DNA of 7,970 nt, taken from the NCBI GenBank assembly GCA_017542725.1, contig JAFXWR010000318.1:1-7970 (forward strand), given 5' to 3'. The position numbers were made by a program, and so were the translations under genes. Positions 6,549 through 7,970 of this stretch are shown in pieces. Below the pieces are notes generated by a model. It ran no database searches and was not told the DNA's origin. It was given only the letters and a program-made list of their open reading frames with translations. The first letter of the stretch is position 1. Each line of letters begins with the position of its first letter. The stretch comes from Lachnospiraceae bacterium. GTDB lineage: Bacteria > Bacillota_A > Clostridia > Lachnospirales > Lachnospiraceae.

Positions 6549-7970
6549 CTACACTCCTGCTACTTCTTTATATAGTTTCTTGTATTCTTTCGCAGAGTTC
6601 ACCCACGAATAATCTTTCTTGCTCGCATTCTTTATCAATAGCTCAAATGTGTCATAGTCATCATAATAAAGTGACACTGCTTCTTTTATAGTGAAAAGCA
6701 ACTCGTGCGCATTTATATTTTGGAATGCAAAACCTGTTCCCTCTTTTGTAAACTTGTTGTAAGGAATAACTGTATCTTTAAGCCCCCCAGTCTTTCTAAC
6801 TATAGGAAGAGATAAATATCTCATAGCTATAAGTTGACTCAAACCGCATGGCTCAAAAATACTTGGCACCAAAAATAAATCTGATGCAGCATATATTCTT
6901 CTTGATCTCTCTTCAGAGAAATATATGCTTGAAGAAACTCTTCCCTTATATTTATTTTCAAAATATCTAAATGAGTCTTCGTATCTTCTATCACCTTGTC
7001 CAAGCAATACAAACTGTACTCCTCTAAAGTTAATCATCTCTTCAAATATGGCAGTGAGTAAGTCCATACCCTTTTGGTCAGTGAGACGGCTTACAAGACC
7101 TATTACACAGGCATCTTCATTCTCTTCCAAAGCTAATTCTCTTTGGAGTCCAAGCTTATTTTTCTTCTTTAGTGACAAAGTATTTATGTCATAATTCATA
7201 AAAAGATTTTTATCAGTCTTTGGATTGTAAACATCGTAGTCAATTCCATTTACAATTCCTCTAAATATACTTGCCCTTCTATTAAATATCTCTTCAAGAC
7301 CTTCTCCGAAGAAAGAATTTTTTACTTCATCAGCATATGTAGGACTTACAGTCGTGAGACAATCTGCATAGTTGAGAGCTCCCATCATAAAATTTACTGC
7401 ATCTTTTTGCAAAAGTTGCCTTTTAGCATTTGGATATCTTTCAAGGTCAAGTGGATCTTGCAACATCTTTGGATCAAACTTACCCTGGAACTTGAGATTA
7501 TGCACTGTAAAAATTGTTTTAAGTTTTCTAAATTTTTCTAAGGCTTGATACATCTCACGAAGATATACTGCCGAAAGTGCAGTATGCCAATCGTTTAAAT
7601 GCAAAATCTCAGGCTCAAAATCCATATAGATAAGCGCCTCAAGAAGTGCCTTTGAGAAAAATGCTATTCTCTCGCCATCATCAAAATATCCGTATGCTCT
7701 CTCTCTCTTAAAATAATATTCATTGTCAAGGAAATAAACTATAGTATTTCCATGTTTAAGTTCATACAAACCAAGATACTGATTTCTCCAACTAAAAGGG
7801 ACATAGAACTCTGAAATCTTCTTCATATTTTTTCTATATTCATCTTTTATAGAAGAAAAAAGTGGCATGATAAGTCTTGTCTCTACACCTATGTCATTTA
7901 AATATCTTGGTAGAGCACCTGCTACATCGCCAAGGCCGCCTGTTTTTATAAATGGGGCGGCTTCAAAAGC
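6549..7970 (-). CDS. glgA: Glycogen synthase (ADP-glucose, GT5), N-terminus cut by the window edge
   Basis: GlgA transfers glucose from ADP-glucose to the non-reducing end of alpha-1,4-glucan in the cytoplasm. The frame is open to the right edge and gives 473 residues. It starts AFEAAPFIKTGGLGDVAGAL, so the family's KTGG ADP-glucose-binding motif (window residues 9-12) is present and only about 6 N-terminal residues are missing; the Met at 7868 is internal. Other landmarks are LNDWHTAL (125-132), TVHN (155-158), GIVNGID (238-244), SRLTDQKG (294-301), FEPCGLSQ with Glu373 (372-379) and KTGGLKDTV (393-401). The expected total of about 480 residues is normal for bacterial GlgA. It is the most upstream gene visible; other glg genes such as glgC or glgD may lie further upstream but are out of view. 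The promoter is not in the window. Confidence 0.95.
   Translation of the reverse strand, partial: AFEAAPFIKTGGLGDVAGALPRYLNDIGVETRLIMPLFSSIKDEYRKNMKKISEFYVPFSWRNQYLGLYELKHGNTIVYFLDNEYYFKRERAYGYFDDGERIAFFSKALLEALIYMDFEPEILHLNDWHTALSAVYLREMYQALEKFRKLKTIFTVHNLKFQGKFDPKMLQDPLDLERYPNAKRQLLQKDAVNFMMGALNYADCLTTVSPTYADEVKNSFFGEGLEEIFNRRASIFRGIVNGIDYDVYNPKTDKNLFMNYDINTLSLKKKNKLGLQRELALEENEDACVIGLVSRLTDQKGMDLLTAIFEEMINFRGVQFVLLGQGDRRYEDSFRYFENKYKGRVSSSIYFSEERSRRIYAASDLFLVPSIFEPCGLSQLIAMRYLSLPIVRKTGGLKDTVIPYNKFTKEGTGFAFQNINAHELLFTIKEAVSLYYDDYDTFELLIKNASKKDYSWVNSAKEYKKLYKEVAGV
6554..6558 (-). promoter_or_regulatory. SD site of the GH13 gene, inside the end of glgA
   Basis: The minus strand reads AGGAG, 7 nt before the ATG at 6546, within the last codons of glgA. 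This is near-ideal and fixes the GH13 start directly after the glgA stop codon. Confidence 0.75.

Noticed and set aside
7697..7708. (CT)6 tract in glgA as a possible phase-variation tract
   Set aside because: It lies within a conserved enzyme reading frame, encodes an ordinary RERA stretch, and is too short to be a convincing slippage site.
7866..7868. ATG at 7868 as the start of glycogen synthase
   Set aside because: The frame continues upstream with the diagnostic EAAPFIKTGGLGDV motif of GlgA, so the true start lies beyond the right edge and this Met is internal.

Overview
The window looks like a chromosomal segment of an AT-rich, low-GC Gram-positive anaerobe, most likely a clostridium of the Lachnospiraceae type. 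This is an inference from A/T-ending codon use, purine-rich Shine-Dalgarno (SD) sites, a CBM34-type cytoplasmic GH13 enzyme next to glgA, and a C-terminal domain I recognise as DUF6273, which is common in Clostridia. The species cannot be named from the sequence.

All recognisable genes lie on the minus strand, so the transcript reads from high to low coordinates. In that order they are: glycogen synthase (glgA, cut by the right edge about 6 codons after its start); a cytoplasmic alpha-glucan-acting GH13 hydrolase; a ROK-family sugar kinase, probably glucokinase; a very large membrane acyltransferase fused to an SGNH hydrolase and a DUF6273 domain; and a small SGNH hydrolase with a lipoprotein-like signal. 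Junctions are 2 nt, 12 nt, a 1-nt overlap (TAATG) and a 4-nt overlap (ATGA), so the five genes almost certainly form one translationally coupled operon. After about 120 nt of AT-rich spacer with a good sigma-A-type promoter, a further minus-strand reading frame starts at 95 and runs off the left edge.

The right half is a coherent alpha-glucan module. GlgA builds glycogen from ADP-glucose, the GH13 enzyme trims alpha-glucans or maltodextrins, and the ROK kinase would return released glucose to glucose-6-phosphate. The left half is a surface-modification module: a membrane O-acyltransferase carrying an outward-facing SGNH domain, plus a stand-alone SGNH paralogue probably anchored as a lipoprotein. 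Why the two modules share a transcript is not evident.

The most notable structure is a family of GC-rich palindromic repeats (core GTAGGGGCG...CGCCCCTAC) that stand out from the AT-rich background. Two copies lie inside the acyltransferase gene, in frame, and are translated as extra residues in membrane-protein loops. A third, half-copy sits at the GH13/ROK junction, where it contains the GH13 stop codon and the SD-like site of the kinase. No tRNA, rRNA, CRISPR array, transposase gene or clear intrinsic terminator was seen.
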